Below, piece after piece: positions 1 through 12,035 of a DNA stretch of 64,000 nt. The first letter of the stretch is position 1. The number at the start of each line of letters is the position of its first letter. Location of the stretch: the NCBI GenBank assembly GCA_020091685.1, contig CM034608.1, positions 10,354,522-10,418,521 on the forward strand, in the 5' to 3' direction. Below the pieces are notes generated by a model. The model searched no databases and was not told where the DNA came from. It saw nothing but the letters and a program-made list of their open reading frames with translations. This DNA comes from Lutjanus erythropterus. Its lineage: Eukaryota > Chordata > Actinopteri > Lutjaniformes > Lutjanidae. The position numbers and the translations under genes were made by a program.

Positions 1-849
1 TGTTTTTTTTTTAAGTAGGTAAAAGTGTAGGTCGTTAGATCAGATGTTCTGGTTTTCAATGCAATTACCTTCTCTGTCTGTTGAATAACTGGTTTATTAT
101 TGTATTCAAGCACTTGCTGGCAGAATAATAATTTCTGAGAGGTGATCAACCTTAAAATTTATCAGCACCAGCAGGGAGCACCCCGCTAGGATATATCATT
201 TAACATAATTACTGTTTTCTTGTTGCCAAGGCAGCCCAGAAAAGATGCTTTTCTATTGCAACAGTTTGTCTATTGTACATAAATGAAGCTTTTTTTTTGT
301 CAGGCTGTGTGGGATTATCAATAAAAACTCAGTAGCAGGTAAAATTCATTTCAAATGCAATCTCTTGTTTCATTTATTGAGGCAACAAACCTGTTGTCGA
401 GTTTTAATCACTTTTTTTTTCTCAAGGTGAAACTTCTAATACTTCACATTTGCTGAACTTGCTTGTCAAGGCTTGCAAATGGAAAATGTAAACATGTTTT
501 GATGAAGTTGGCGTTCAAGTGAGGAGATGTCGGGAGTGGAGCAATTATTTTTGACTGGAACTGTCATGCACATCATGTGCCGAGTAAAACACCAATGGGA
601 CCACTTAACAGGCAGTATTAGCAATACAAAACACTTGGCTGAAAATCCCCAACACCTAACTTCAATTTTACGTGCCGCTCTGTGTGGTACAGCGGGGGGG
701 AGGAGAACACCTGTTTCTACATTTGCTCCTGCAGACAGGTAGAGGCTCTAGAGACATAACTGAGGTCCAACACCGGGTTGTAAATCTTACACAGTGTTAG
801 TTTTCTTTTTTTTTTTCTTTGTGCTGTTTCTGGAATGCCGGTGGATTTA
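1..849. other. AT-rich single-copy DNA, no gene seen
   Basis: Poly-T runs and AT-rich sequence without recognisable repeat ends, splice-flanked exons or RNA genes. A 71-codon open frame at 527-742 has no domain or compositional sign of coding. Confidence 0.6.
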
Positions 850-913
850 GCTAATTAGTAGGAGCCAGGTGTTAATTAGCCAAGGCGAGCCGGGATCGGC
901 TTGGTTCCGATCC
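850..913. promoter_or_regulatory. Candidate homeodomain-site cluster with small hairpin
   Basis: Two TAATTA cores lie in inverted arrangement: GCTAATTA at 850-857 and TAATTAGC at 873-880. Close by, GGATCGG (893-899) and CCGATCC (907-913) form a 7-bp stem with a 7-nt loop. TAATTA is the core site of many homeodomain proteins. The block is more complex in base content than its AT-rich surroundings. That it is a regulatory element is inference; conservation was not tested. Confidence 0.3.
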
Positions 914-1556
914 ATACTGCTGTGTCTCACGGAGCTCTGACTCTTTGATCTCCCCTGCAGGGCTGAACGCGCCACTGTGCGTGTCACTTCCAATTAGGAT
1001 GTTAAGCAGATATTCCAAAGATATCCCCCCCTTTTTACCCCCTTCCCTTCCTCATCCCAGTCAGATGAGGAGAACAAGAAGTATGACAAATCGACGGAGT
1101 GAATATTTTCTTTCTGTCAAGTGGTCTCCTTTCAGCTGTCTGACAGGGAGCCGGAGCACTGAACGCAAAAGCAACACCCGCCGAGGAGGACACGCAGAGA
1201 ACATAAACATAGCAACAGTTTTCTGTCGGTTTGGATAAAACCAAATTCCATCGCCGTTATTATCTCAGTGATTAGAGAAAAGACAATTCAGTTGTAAGTT
1301 GTCCCTGAGCTTCCAAACTGGCAGCGCTCAGGCTGAATGTTCTACTTACACAATAAATACACAAGTTGTTGAGGGCCATTAAACGCACCATCAAATCTAA
1401 ATGTGTCACCAGTAGAACTGAGGAGTCATTTAGGCCAATCAATCACTATATTATGTTAATTAGGAGTGCATTTGTTGGCACAGCCCTCAGAGGCTTCCAT
1501 ATGTGCTCACAGTGCATCAGAGAACTGTGTGTGGGCCTTATTGTACAGGTGACATG
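914..1556. other. Unassigned single-copy DNA
   Basis: Somewhat richer in G and C than neighbouring sequence, including a short C/T-rich stretch near 1025-1060. Overlapping open frames of 97 and 69 codons run on opposite strands (945-1238 and 1035-1244) and neither shows a domain. No repeat ends or RNA genes seen. Confidence 0.5.
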
Positions 1557-1584
1557 ATACAATACAATACAATACAATACAATA
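1557..1584. repeat. (AATAC)n pentanucleotide microsatellite
   Basis: About five to six uninterrupted copies of a 5-base unit. Confidence 0.9.
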
Positions 1585-2125
1585 TAAAACTTGAGGTATA
1601 AGTGCTTTTACTCAACACTAGAAATGCCAGAATGCTGTAACTACTAGAATGGCCATAATCGGAAACAATTTTATTGCCAAGTAGGTTTTCACTTACAAGG
1701 AATTTGTTGTGGCATGTTGGTGCATACAAACATAATACCAGAAATATATAAAAAAAAGATTAAGGCAAGTTCTGTCAGTAAAAACAGCATAAATAGAAAA
1801 GTAAAAGAGCATACACAATGAAACACAAGAAAAGTGGATAAAAATGTACAATATAGAGGAAGAACAATATTTACAAATAAGCGGCCAGTTTGACCTTTGA
1901 CTTCAAAACTCTATTGTCTGTCATGATGAATACCAGACTAAGAGATAAATGTATTCAGTATTTGTTATTTTATCTTTTTAAAAATGAAGTGACACCAAAA
2001 TTTTGTTAAATGTATTTATATATTTATCAATATGCATGCCATGCATGTGTCATGAAGAGTCATGATTGCATATACTTCTGTAGGATAATAACCATCAGAA
2101 AAAAATCAGAACCATTACAAAAACT

Positions 2126-2126
<1 letters not shown>
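1585..2126. other. AT-rich DNA, nothing identified
   Basis: A- and T-rich sequence with no gene, RNA or repeat ends that I recognise. Confidence 0.55.

Positions 2127-2166
<40 letters not shown>
2127..2166. repeat. (AAT)n trinucleotide microsatellite
   Basis: About 13 perfect AAT/TAA units. It accounts for the poly-tyrosine run in an open frame on the minus strand, which is therefore not a gene. Confidence 0.95.
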
Positions 2167-2168
<2 letters not shown>

Positions 2169-3479
2169 TTAGAGCCTATGGGAGACAGCTGGAAATTAGT
2201 ACAAAAATAAAACCAAAAAAAGTTAGAAGTACTGCAATTTGTAATAACTGAGTCTACTTTCAAATGTTTCAAAATCTGAGAGACTTAACACAAAATTCAG
2301 TGAGTTATAGGTGCCAAGACAGTAAGTGTTACAGCCGTCCCTGGTCTCTCCCACTTTATTTTTGGATTTTATTTTTAATTGACTTTAATTAATAAATTAT
2401 TTATATTTTAGTTGGGGGGAAATTGGAAATCAAGACCACATGTGAAGTTTTATCGACAGAGACAATGATAGTTGCTAAGCAACCAAAGTTCATCACCAAC
2501 TGTGCAAAATGTAACAGTGACAATTCATGTGTGGTAAATTAGACCATCTATGGCCAAAATAGATGATCACATTTTGTATAATTTATGTATATACACTTGT
2601 CTCATTGGCTCCTGCCCTTATGGTCCAACAACCAGCCTGGCCCACTGGAAATCCTCCTGTTTCCCCAGATCAGGTACCCCAAGCCCGAGTGTAACTTTGC
2701 ATAGGCACACAGGCTCGTCAAATAAAAAACATGTTGTGAAAGGTGATGAAACCCTGTGTAAATCCACATCAGGCTAAGTGACTTTATCTTTAACAAAATA
2801 AACAAGTTTGAATTTTCAGAATGTTTGCTCAAACAAATCTTTGAGCATAGATAAATGTCAGTACAATATGGTTCAGCTGCTACACTGCTTTGGTTTAAAT
2901 CAGCGACTGAAATATTCTCAGATGTTGCTTCAAACACAACAAAGAAAACATGAATATGTTCTTGATGGTTTGACTAAAAATTTCCCTTTTCCACTTGGTT
3001 GATTTCATACAAAAATCACTGTGTAGAAAATATATAAAAAATGTGCTATCAAATTAAAAAAGCTCCCTGTTGCTAGTGTCACATCAAATTTTGAAAGCCA
3101 TTAAAATATTTTGAAATGTGCTATAATCACACAAAGATTTTACACACAGTGGCTTTAACATAGAAATGTAAAATTTAAAGATACTCTGCAGAGTATCCTG
3201 TAAACAGCCACATAGAGCAAAACAGGGATCTCTTCATGAAAACATTGCTCCCTAGTGCCAGTGTTGGCCAAAAACTCAACAGGGTACACACAGACAGCTT
3301 CCAGATGTTTTCATGGATGTAAACAGAAAAGCTGTCCATTTGTATTTAGCAAGTAGTCCAACACTGCAACTCCCAGATGAGCAAATATCACAATGAGTGA
3401 AAGCTACTGTAATGTGAGTCTAAATATAAATTACGTGTGCTTGGTCATGTCACGTCCTATCATCAATGTGATACTTGCT
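2167..3479. other. AT-rich DNA, nothing identified
   Basis: Open frames of 75 and 111 codons overlap on opposite strands near 2550-2940, with no domain, no repeats and no splice context. I see no repeat boundary. Confidence 0.5.
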
Positions 3480-3690
3480 AATTTAATGGCTTGATGTTTC
3501 TTTTTTTTCACGGACATTTGTCCTGCTTAAGGCAATCATACGAGTTTGCTCAGGCCTTATCGTGTCTTGACATTTTATTCTGATTTATGAAAGAGATGGC
3601 ACAGTGTGAATATGCATAGAAAATGGATTAGCAGCTACAGAATTTTACTGGTGCCTAATTTGCATCTCTGCAGTGCCTCAAATATCTTGC
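3480..3690. promoter_or_regulatory. Weak candidate conserved non-coding block
   Basis: Mixed-composition, low-repetition sequence with octamer-like and TAAT-like words, including two ATGCAT/TTTGCAT-type motifs near 3612 and 3659. Named only as a candidate enhancer; cross-species alignment would decide. Confidence 0.2.
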
Positions 3691-4894
3691 AGCACTTGCT
3701 GCACTGAATCGTGTAAACACCTTTGTTTTGTATGATGAAAGGCAGGTGGGGGGGTTGAGGCATTTTCAGAACAGCATGCAAATACAGAATAATAGAGGAT
3801 TAGAAGAGGCATATTTGCATATGAAAAAAACTGTTCACTTATGGGGAATGCTCGATGCCTACAGTCTATGGATGCACACTCAGATGAGTAATGTGTCTTG
3901 TGGATGAGCACGTGCAGAACGAGCTCATGGGTTTTCTCCACAGTGGGATCCAATTGAATGGCTTACATAGAATTAGCCTGGCTCTGGAACCATAGGATTT
4001 GGCTGCACAGACACAACTGACAGGTCATTGAACATGCCGCTGTAATGTTGCAGCGTAATGTGGTAATTGTTTGTGTGTAAATATGAACCTGAGTGTTCTC
4101 GTTTTGAACTGCAAATCTGTGTGAACAAACCGCAGAGGAAATGGACGATTAATTGGATGGGTGGCACACATTCCCTGTGTTTGCATGGTGAATTGGATGG
4201 ATGGGTAGCAGTGTGAAGGGAATTTCTGGCTACAATAAGATGTACAATTGCAGATTTTAAGACACACAATCTGTGTGTGTGTGTGTGGGAGGAGAAAGGA
4301 CGCTGGGAAAAAAAAGGGACAGAAGGCAAATAAAATCCATCAGAGATTGAAAGGCATGTCACTCAACAGAGAAAGTCAAGCAGGTTTATACATTGAGGGG
4401 GAGAAGAAGGGACACAAAGTGAGAGGAAGCAACAGAGAAGAAGGGAGTGTAAGAATAAGGCTAGAGGGGAGACTAAAAAAAATAACAGAACTGAATGATT
4501 CTCCTCTCAACTTGATTTTGGAGTAAGGGAGCTTCAAGGATTGGAATGGGGGGGGAAATCATTTTGAAGGAAAAATGTTCAAATTGAGGACGTTAAAAAC
4601 TAAGAACAGACAGAAATGGAGCGGGAGGGGAGTCCAGGATGAAGGGGAGGATGACTCTGAAAGTGGTTGCCAAGACTACAGCACAGCATCAGCAGCAGTA
4701 TAATAAAAGAATAAGACAATGACATAAAAAAAAAACTATTACTGCACCATTTTCTGACTGATTACTGAGACTCAGATTTTTGGAATAAAGCTACTGTTAA
4801 ATATGATTTGCTTGTATGTCACAGAATGAAGATCCTTGACAACAGTAGAGCCACATCTGGGCCACCAAACCTGATGAAAGTATTGCAATATCTA
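3691..4894. other. Single-copy DNA with short (TG)n and GGATGG duplication
   Basis: Contains a (TG)8 tract at 4272-4287 and a small local duplication of an AATTGGATGG-bearing segment (about 4150-4170 and 4190-4210). From 4300 to 4640 the plus strand is purine-rich, which keeps an open frame of 92 codons (4248-4526) free of stops without making it a gene. Confidence 0.45.
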
Positions 4895-5222
4895 TATAGT
4901 TACTGGAATTTTGTAAATAGTTACAATTACTAGTTACTTCTCTTAAGGAGTAATTGAATGACCTTACCAATCAACACATTATGAAAGTAATTAATTACTT
5001 GGTTTATTTACTTTTACTGCTGTAATTATCTTGTTAATACACACATGCACACACACAATTTCTGGTGAGACAAAGGTCACAAATAACACTCCCATTTAAA
5101 TTCCAGTAATTGTAATTTCATCATTAATTTGATAAATATAATTAGTTACATGTCTAGTTACTACCCAAAGCAGTGGAAATACAGTAACATGTAACTTTAT
5201 GATGCATTATTCCCAACTCTCT
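4895..5222. mobile_element. Degraded hAT-like MITE (AGTTACTT family)
   Basis: Left side carries repeated AGTTAC/TAGTTACTT words. The right end read in reverse begins GAGTTGGGAATAATGCAT and continues through AAGTTACATGTTACTG, the arrangement I know from a very common teleost hAT-like repeat starting CAGTGTTGGG. A second, longer copy of the family is at 53027-54170. No intact TIR pair or target-site duplication can be shown; the left end is eroded. Confidence 0.55.
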
Positions 5223-5954
5223 TTATATATTTGCAGCATTATGAACTGGCGAAATTCATGGAAAGATGCCATATGAAGTTACTGTTAATGCAAAACAAAC
5301 ATTTCCTTCTGCTGCAGCTTCACATTAAAAGCATTTAACGGGCGAAACATGAGCTGACTTTTATTTGAGGTAGTCACAGGAAATACAATGTGTTTGTCAG
5401 TGGACTTACTGCACTTACTGCTATCATACATCAAAAGTGCATTTACAAAATGAGACAGCTGTTGTTTTCAGCATTACAGAAGATCAGTAATGAGGAAGAA
5501 GGAGCAGCCACAGTTAGCTGTCGGATGGAAAACTGCAGGCGACACACACCTGCAACGAACCTTTCAGTGAGGTAACCAACACCTGTCACGTTTCCTCGTA
5601 GGAGGATCATGGTTGCTCACAAAATGATGGAGAAAGGCCAATTACTGTCTGACTTCTTCATTAAAAACAACAGCCGTTTGTTTTGCAGCCACCAGTATCC
5701 TGTGACCTGTCGCATTAAACCACATTAGCTGCATGCGTGGTTCCAATTACAGGAGTACTAAAGGAAACTCATCTCCCCTGAAAAAGATATGAGCTCCCCT
5801 GTAAGCCTACTTTGTGACCTTTAGGGGGAGCTCTAAAATATCATCCATTTTCATGTCACAGGTTATATTTTATCTCCTCTGCATTAAGGTTCCTGAAATA
5901 AATAATAATAGTAATAATATGTAAATGTTGTGTGTTTATTTGCTCATTACACTG
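5223..5954. other. Single-copy DNA, nothing identified
   Basis: No gene, repeat end or RNA seen. A 61-codon open frame at 5390-5575 has no recognisable feature. Confidence 0.5.
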
Positions 5955-6235
5955 TGATGTGTGATTCTTAAAGGGGCGGGTATGAAAAGCAGAAAAATGT
6001 TTTCTGTATCCCTTCTGATTATGAAATGTGTTGTTTTATTTTGAAACAGGAGACTCATGCTGTTGGTTTTGAGCCTCTATGAAAAGTTAATGACAGTACT
6101 AACTGTCTGTAGTAGTAACAGCTTTTCTCAATCATACCCATGACCCACCAGAAGAGTGTGGTTGCACGCTTTACCCAAAATGTGGCGCCCTGGGAATGAC
6201 ATTCAAAAATCAGCTATCCCTCTTCTGCATTCATA
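5955..6235. repeat. Degraded dispersed repeat (GACCCACYAGAAG family), copy 1
   Basis: The stretch from GACCCACCAGAAG near 6141 to the GGAATGACATTCAAAAATCAGCT-like end near 6215 resembles 8480-8640 (GACCCACTAGAAG, then GGAATGAGACTCAATAATCAGC). A shorter piece is near 12000. Class unknown. Confidence 0.45.
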
Positions 6236-7761
6236 AAACAGCTCTTATGCCCGCTTATTCTACCTTTTTTTTATCTCCTGGCAGTCAGAACTGCATTTTG
6301 CAACGATGCTTTTGAAATTACACATTTTATCCACCACTTCTCAGTGAACATCCTCCTTCGGTGAGGTCTAAGAGCATCTAATTATCATATCATTATGGAT
6401 TTCCCTTGTTTTCAGGAGTCTTTTCACATTGATGTAGGCTAATAAATGTTTTTCTTATTATTGTTATTTGAATGTAAGTTGCCCTTAGGCAAATGTAGTT
6501 GATCTGCTGTTGTAGAGGTTTTGTCGACACATGACCACATAATATCACCCTTGTAGAATAACATATACATACAATAAATATCAAGTAGAAAAATCTCACA
6601 AACAGTATCTTTAGATTATAAATGATGACATCAACAGTTCACAAGAAGAGCACAATTATCCATGCTTGTTTGAATGATAAAAAATGAACCTTTATCTTTC
6701 AAATGCATTTCTAATTTTTTTTTTGATTGATTGCTGATCACTGCTTTTGATGCTGGATGTGAGAAAATAGCAGGCATTGAGATCCCGCTGTTGTCATGCG
6801 GCTTTGGTGTGACAAATAAAAGGACAGAGTGGAGGGAGGTCATGACCCAACAACAACAGAGCACACCATGTGACAACAAAATGGTATTTCACCCAGTCCT
6901 TAGATACATACATACTGCACTTAGGAGACAAATAGCCAGTAAAGTAGCTGCTGCCATATGACGGCACTACCAGTAAAAGGCTCATGATGGAAGCCAACAA
7001 AAAAATGAAATGTAATGCAATAAGCACTGATGTTTTCCAATGGCTACCGTGTCTCTGTTTTTTTGTAAAGCCTGTCACTCAATCCGGGCTGGAGACCCTG
7101 AAGGCTTTTATCAATCAATGTCTCTGCAGAAGCAATTATAAGAAGAAGCACTTCTGCTGTAAATCCAAATCATCTTCATGCATTGCCTCCCAGTAAATGT
7201 TAGACGGCAAGGCAGCAATAGGTGGAAATTGAAAAGCACTACACAGTTATGCTTCAAGGACTGGAAAAGAGTTGTTTCATTCAATCAGACAAAAGCACCC
7301 AGATGCTAATTGAGACAGCATGAATCACTGCACTCATGCTCACAGAAACGTCTGAACCCATACGCCGGTTACTACGCAGTCCTCACAGGAGGGTTGCTGC
7401 ACAGACGTTTTCCATATTTCAAGCCTGTATCCATGTCTCGCCATCTTTCTTCCTCTCCAGCTCTCTTTCTCTCCCAGTCAGTTGTGTGATAGACTGACCT
7501 AGGGATATAAATGACATGAATTCCTATCTATCATTCCTCCTCCGTTCGTTCCCTCTCCCCTCCTTCCTCCCTTGTGCTGTGGAAATCAAAGACTGCTGAG
7601 CCAAGGGGAAAAAAGATTCCATCAATCTTCGCCTGTCCCTAACAGTCACGTTTACCTGACAAAGTTGCACAGCACTCTGTGAAATGCGGTTCCTTGCTGC
7701 CAAAGCCTTGGCTTATGCCCCTGAAATACTGTTTCTTTCTTTATATTAAATTCTATTTAAT
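6236..7761. other. Single-copy DNA, nothing identified
   Basis: Several open frames under 95 codons, none with a domain. 7440-7600 is rich in C and T (TCTCC/CTTCC words). Confidence 0.5.
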
Positions 7762-8110
7762 GGGCCTGCCTCGGTGTCTCAGCAGGCGGAGGTGCATAAT
7801 GCGAACTTGCAAGATCATGGAATCTGTCTCATGACCTTCGTCACACGTCTTCTTCTCTCTATTTTAAGCTTTATTTATTCAGGGGAGGTTTGCTGAGCAC
7901 GCAGGCTCACTTTCAACAACACCTTGCTTAACATTCATACAGTTGCACACATTCGCTGGGAGCTGCCTCGCACCGATACAGTCTTTCCTGTTGGACAGTG
8001 AGCAGCTCTGCCGGTGCAGCTGGGACTCTGCCTAAAGGGTCCCTCAGTGATAGTTGTTGAGTTTGTACAGTACCTGCCCACCTGCATGTCTGCTGAATCG
8101 GTTGACTCAG
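7762..8110 (+). mobile_element. Decayed tRNA-SINE-like head plus repeat body
   Basis: 7775-7800 (CGGTGTCTCAGCAGG) is close to a Pol III A box, and a poor B-box-like word follows about 30 bp later. The downstream segment, with GGGGAGGTTTGCTGAGCACG near 7880 and GAGCAGCTCTGCCGG near 8000, resembles a dispersed fish repeat I have met before. Boundaries and class are uncertain. Confidence 0.35.
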
Positions 8111-8218
8111 AGGAATGGGTGGGATTTTTCTCAGTTATTTCAGAGTTAAAACAAAGACGAATTTATTTAAAGGTTCGCATTTTTCAAGTCTGTCTCAGAA
8201 TGGTATCCTCTAGGGATT

Positions 8219-8232
8219 TTTTTTTTTTTTTA
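8219..8232. repeat. Poly-T tract
   Basis: Uninterrupted run of about 14 T. Confidence 0.9.
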
Positions 8233-8429
8233 ATGAAAAATTAGATAATTTCTATCCCAGGAACAAAAGCAAGCAGTAGTTATTGTCACTGGTCATGTTT
8301 CAGGCAAAATGAAATGCAACAAGGAGAAATATGAGTTCCTAACCTTTCTGCTTTAGTGTATTATTTAATGATTTTAACAATTATTGAGGCAGAATAATGC
8401 CATTTATGTTAGAGGCACAACATGCAACA

Positions 8430-8645
8430 TTTCTTAAAATCAATGTATATACTCATATAAACATTATCCCTTTGAATCATTACTTATGACCCACTAGAAG
8501 TGTGTCTGTATCTGAAGAGACACTGCCCCCTGCTTGTATTCCCTTATTTTCTCATTAATTTGCTGTGCTCAGGATGTTTTACCAACCCGAAACCTCAGCA
8601 TTTGACGTCCTTGGAATGAGACTCAATAATCAGCTAAGAACAACT
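8430..8645. repeat. Degraded dispersed repeat (GACCCACYAGAAG family), copy 2
   Basis: Shares GACCCACTAGAAG and GGAATGAGACTCAATAATCAGC with 5955-6235. Includes an ACACTGCCCCCTGCTTG word of the kind common in fish repeats. Same orientation as copy 1. Confidence 0.45.
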
Positions 8646-10137
8646 TGAGCGAATCCTACTGCTTCTACATGTAATCAACATTAGAATGAACATGATATAC
8701 TGTAAACTGTGCATGCAGCTCGAACTGCGCTGTAGCTGCGAGAATGACCAGCCAAGTTCAGCTATGATCTGTCACTGTCTGTCTGAAAAGCCTTGTGGAA
8801 GTGATATTTTACAACTCTTCATTGTGTAAACAACAAAATTTGATAAAGCAACTAATATGGTCATTTCAGATGTGTTCATTCTGTTGGTGCGTGCCACAAT
8901 AGTAAAGTCGAGTAAAGTCAGTTATCACTCAAAGTTAAAAGGCAAAACTCTCAAAAACCTCTCACTCACTTGAGATGGATTCTTTGGGATATTATGGCCG
9001 TCTTCCCTCACTGCTGCTCTGAGACAGATGCATTGTGCCATGCTGCAGAATGTAAATCCGTCATATGCTGCCATCTCTCACTCAGGAAAGTGTTTGGGGT
9101 AAAAAAAGTTCTTGTACACTTTGTCTGATATTCCAAATGTTGCAGCAAACAGCTTGTTGTACCTCTGTCAAGAACATTTCATCCCTTGTTCACAAAAGCG
9201 CACACTTGGCATCTTCATTGTTCAATCTTTTGAAGCATTTCCACATAAACCTGGTGGCAGACATCATGTTGTGTTAGCCTATAATTTGGATGGCGGAGCC
9301 TACAAGTTACCCTGCTAGCTGCTGTCAGAAGTGTTTGAATTCATGGCGTTCTACTGACACGAGCACACAGCTGTTCCACTGGCGCACACACACAGCTGTT
9401 GCATATGTTTTAAGAAAGTAAACTAGGCCTCCATATTTTCTAAATATATTCCCATATGTTCTAAATGTTTTAAAAACTTTTTCATGTTTCATTATATTTC
9501 CTGGGTAAATGGTTTGGATGGGCATTCCCAGTAATCCTGTTTCCTGGGATTAAACCCTAGTATGCACTATTATGTGGACTGAAAGAGTAATTAGTTGCTG
9601 TAATCATTCCTGCTTTCAATGCAGACTGTGCAGAGATTCATGTGGAAGAGATGAGGACAAAATCCACAATCCTTTTTTTATGCAAAAAAACGCTTTCTAC
9701 AGTTTATTGGAAATTAATATTCAGCATTCCGTGCTGCAATCAGGCAATCAAGTGGATATCTTACAAAGTTGCCATCTTTTTTTGTGTGTAATTCCCTCTT
9801 TTTTTTGTCTCCGGACTTGGTTTTCCCTTGCTGAGCTGTGTGGCTGAGGGAATTTTGCACAAGAAAGACTGTAACTTTGGAAGATACCCATTTGTTTTCT
9901 CTAATTCAGACTGCTAAAGACTCATGTAAACCTTAGTTGAACTTTGGAATGCATTGTTGCACAAAACGAGCAGTGTGGATTTTACAGAATGAGGACTGTG
10001 GATTTTACTCATCCTTTCCATTGGAATCCCATTAGAAAAGGATTTCTTCACAGTCAGTATGGATAACAGGAACTATTACACAACTAAAACTTTTGAAATG
10101 CATATACAGTATGGGCATGTGAGTGTGCTCTTACATG
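8646..10137. other. Single-copy DNA, nothing identified
   Basis: Open frames up to 91 codons (9572-9847 +) have no domain. No repeat ends, RNA genes or strong regulatory signature seen. Confidence 0.5.
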
Positions 10138-10410
10138 TCCAGTGTGTAAGATTTACTGGGATGTATTGGCAGAATATGTCAGAAATCTAATATGATATTC
10201 ATAAGCATGTTTTCATTATTGTATTAGTACTTGTGCTTACCTTAGAATGATCCGTTTATATCTACAGAGAGCTGGGTCCTCCTTCATAGAGGATGCAGTG
10301 TTGCACTATAGTAGCCCAGAAGAGACAAACAAAGATTGGTTACAAGTCTTGCAGCCACTGTAGTTGCTCCTACATACTTGGAAGGGGAGGGCGAGGCAAG
10401 GTTTTACAAT
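10138..10410 (+). mobile_element. Truncated MITE with CCAGTGTGTAAGATTTA end
   Basis: Begins GTCCAGTGTGTAAGATTTA and continues with the word order I recall from a very abundant fish MITE: a segment about sticky-ended TGCCAATA, then ATGATCCGTTTATATC, GAGGATGCAGTGTTGCA and GTAGCCCAGAAGAGACAAAC. The opposite terminus (reverse of the start) is not found, so the copy is truncated. Confidence 0.6.
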
Positions 10411-11241
10411 CTTTGCTTGAAAAATTCTCAATCTATACTTAAAACCTTGCATGCAAAACATGGTGTATAGTCATAGCTCTAAATTGGATAGGAGTGTGCA
10501 GCCCAGTCTCCTTCCAGAACGATGTCCCTCCACTTGAAACAGAATGCTGTGCCTGTGAATTTGGTGTGAAAACCAAGTACTGAGGCTGCCACACTTATCA
10601 CTTATCTGTCCCCATATGCTGTTTTCTGTCCTTTCAATGAGAGGTGTCTGTTACCTGGTTACCCCTGACAATTTCAACTTCTGAGGGTTATTTCACAAAG
10701 CAAGATTATCAAACAAAATTCTGCACAGTACTGCAGACTAAATCACCAACTTGGATGTGATTTAGTCAGATATACTGGGGATTAAAAATGTATTTCATTG
10801 ACATACCAGCATAGATGAAAAAAAATCATCCCAACACATTTTGCCAATTAGAGGCATTCTCACATTTTCTTCGGGGAAAATTGTGACAAAACTGCAACCT
10901 CAGAGGAGACAAAAATAAATGCAGTACACAACGTTCTGTTTCTTATTATATTTAACATCAAACGATTTTTTTAAAACAGCAAAATAAAACAGGATAATCA
11001 TAGAAAAATGTTTGGGTGATTGTAGGTTTTCCAGGTCATCTCGTTATTTAAATTTCATACATTTACTTTGTCTTTTAAGCAGCTGTGCTATGAGAAAACA
11101 GGTTTCTCTTGCTCCTCCCAGTGCTTATAGTGGAATTTGCAAGAATCCACTGTGCCTAAATAAAAACAACCAATCAGAGCCCAGAGGGCTCTCTAACACA
11201 GGTGAATACAGCCATAGATCATATATTAAATAGTGGACAGT
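10411..11241. other. Unassigned DNA
   Basis: No gene or repeat terminus recognised. Open frame of 73 codons at 11012-11233 is featureless. Confidence 0.45.
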
Positions 11242-11560
11242 GCCCCTGGGTCTGAAAGGTGAAGCCAATGTGGAAGTGCCTTAAGCCTGAATTCTTTTTA
11301 ACGCCCAGCAGGGGGCGACACTGCTGGCTGCAAAAAGAAGTCAAATTTTACGTACTCTTATGGAAAAATAGCCTTACTTCTCACTTGATTTATGTCCTCA
11401 GTAAACAGGTGCCTAATGAGTTTACGGTCTCAATCGCTAGTTATGACTCTTCTTCAATACAGCATGATGTTGATTTTGTAAATTTAGCTGCAATATTAAT
11501 TAAAATAGGCTATAAAACAGGGTATGTTTTCATGTGGGGTTGTATGATTGACGAGTCATT
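11242..11560 (-). mobile_element. Dispersed fish repeat (TGGGTCTGAAAxxTGAAGCC family), minus copy
   Basis: Starts with TGGGTCTGAAAGGTGAAGCC and ends near TGATTGACGAG. Read in reverse it matches 31032-31351 along its whole length: the Pol-type word GATTGACAG, the poly-purine middle, a GGCGAC box and the GAAGCC end. It explains most of a 156-codon open frame (11259-11729), which is not a gene. Class unknown. Confidence 0.65.
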
Positions 11561-11806
11561 CTCAGTGAATTTGTCCAGTGCAACACACAGAGCGTACAAA
11601 CACAAAACATTTTGTTACTACATCACCTGTTTTTGTAGGCAGTGTTCATCAAATATGGATCAGTGTTCTGCTACTACAGGCCTGTTTCTCAACTTTAAAT
11701 GTTTTTTGAACATATTTTATGTTTTTTAGTATTGTTTGGTTGTAATATGAGCAAGATTGAAAGCATCCAGACCGTCATTATTTCCTGTCACGGTTGCTTT
11801 GTTCAC

Positions 11807-12035
11807 TAATTCTAGGTAGGTTTTGGCACCAAAACTACTTGGTTAGGTGTAGGAAAAGATCATGTTTTGGGTTAAACTAAGTATGTTACGTTGCGATATG
11901 TTACATGACATAATGTTACATTACATTATGTTATATGCATCATGTGATGTCAGCAAAACAAGTTTGAAAACAGGTACCTTGTGCATATGAGAATGGGCTG
12001 GAATGAGACTCAACAATCCACCATGTTTCTCCAGA
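11807..12035 (+). repeat. Dispersed repeat (CTACTTGGTTAGGT family), copy 1
   Basis: Holds CTACTTGGTTAGGTGTAGG followed by a TTGGGTTAAA word, shared with 27560-27780 and, reversed, with 52615-53000. A run of TTACATTA/ATGTTA words (11895-11940) suggests local slippage. It ends in the GGAATGAGACTCAACAATCC segment also seen at 8620. Confidence 0.5.

Noticed and set aside
2060-2272. Frame with a poly-tyrosine run
   Set aside because: Translation of the (AAT)n microsatellite.
11259-11729. 156-codon plus-strand frame as a gene
   Set aside because: Most of it lies in a dispersed repeat with a homologous antisense copy at 31032-31351.
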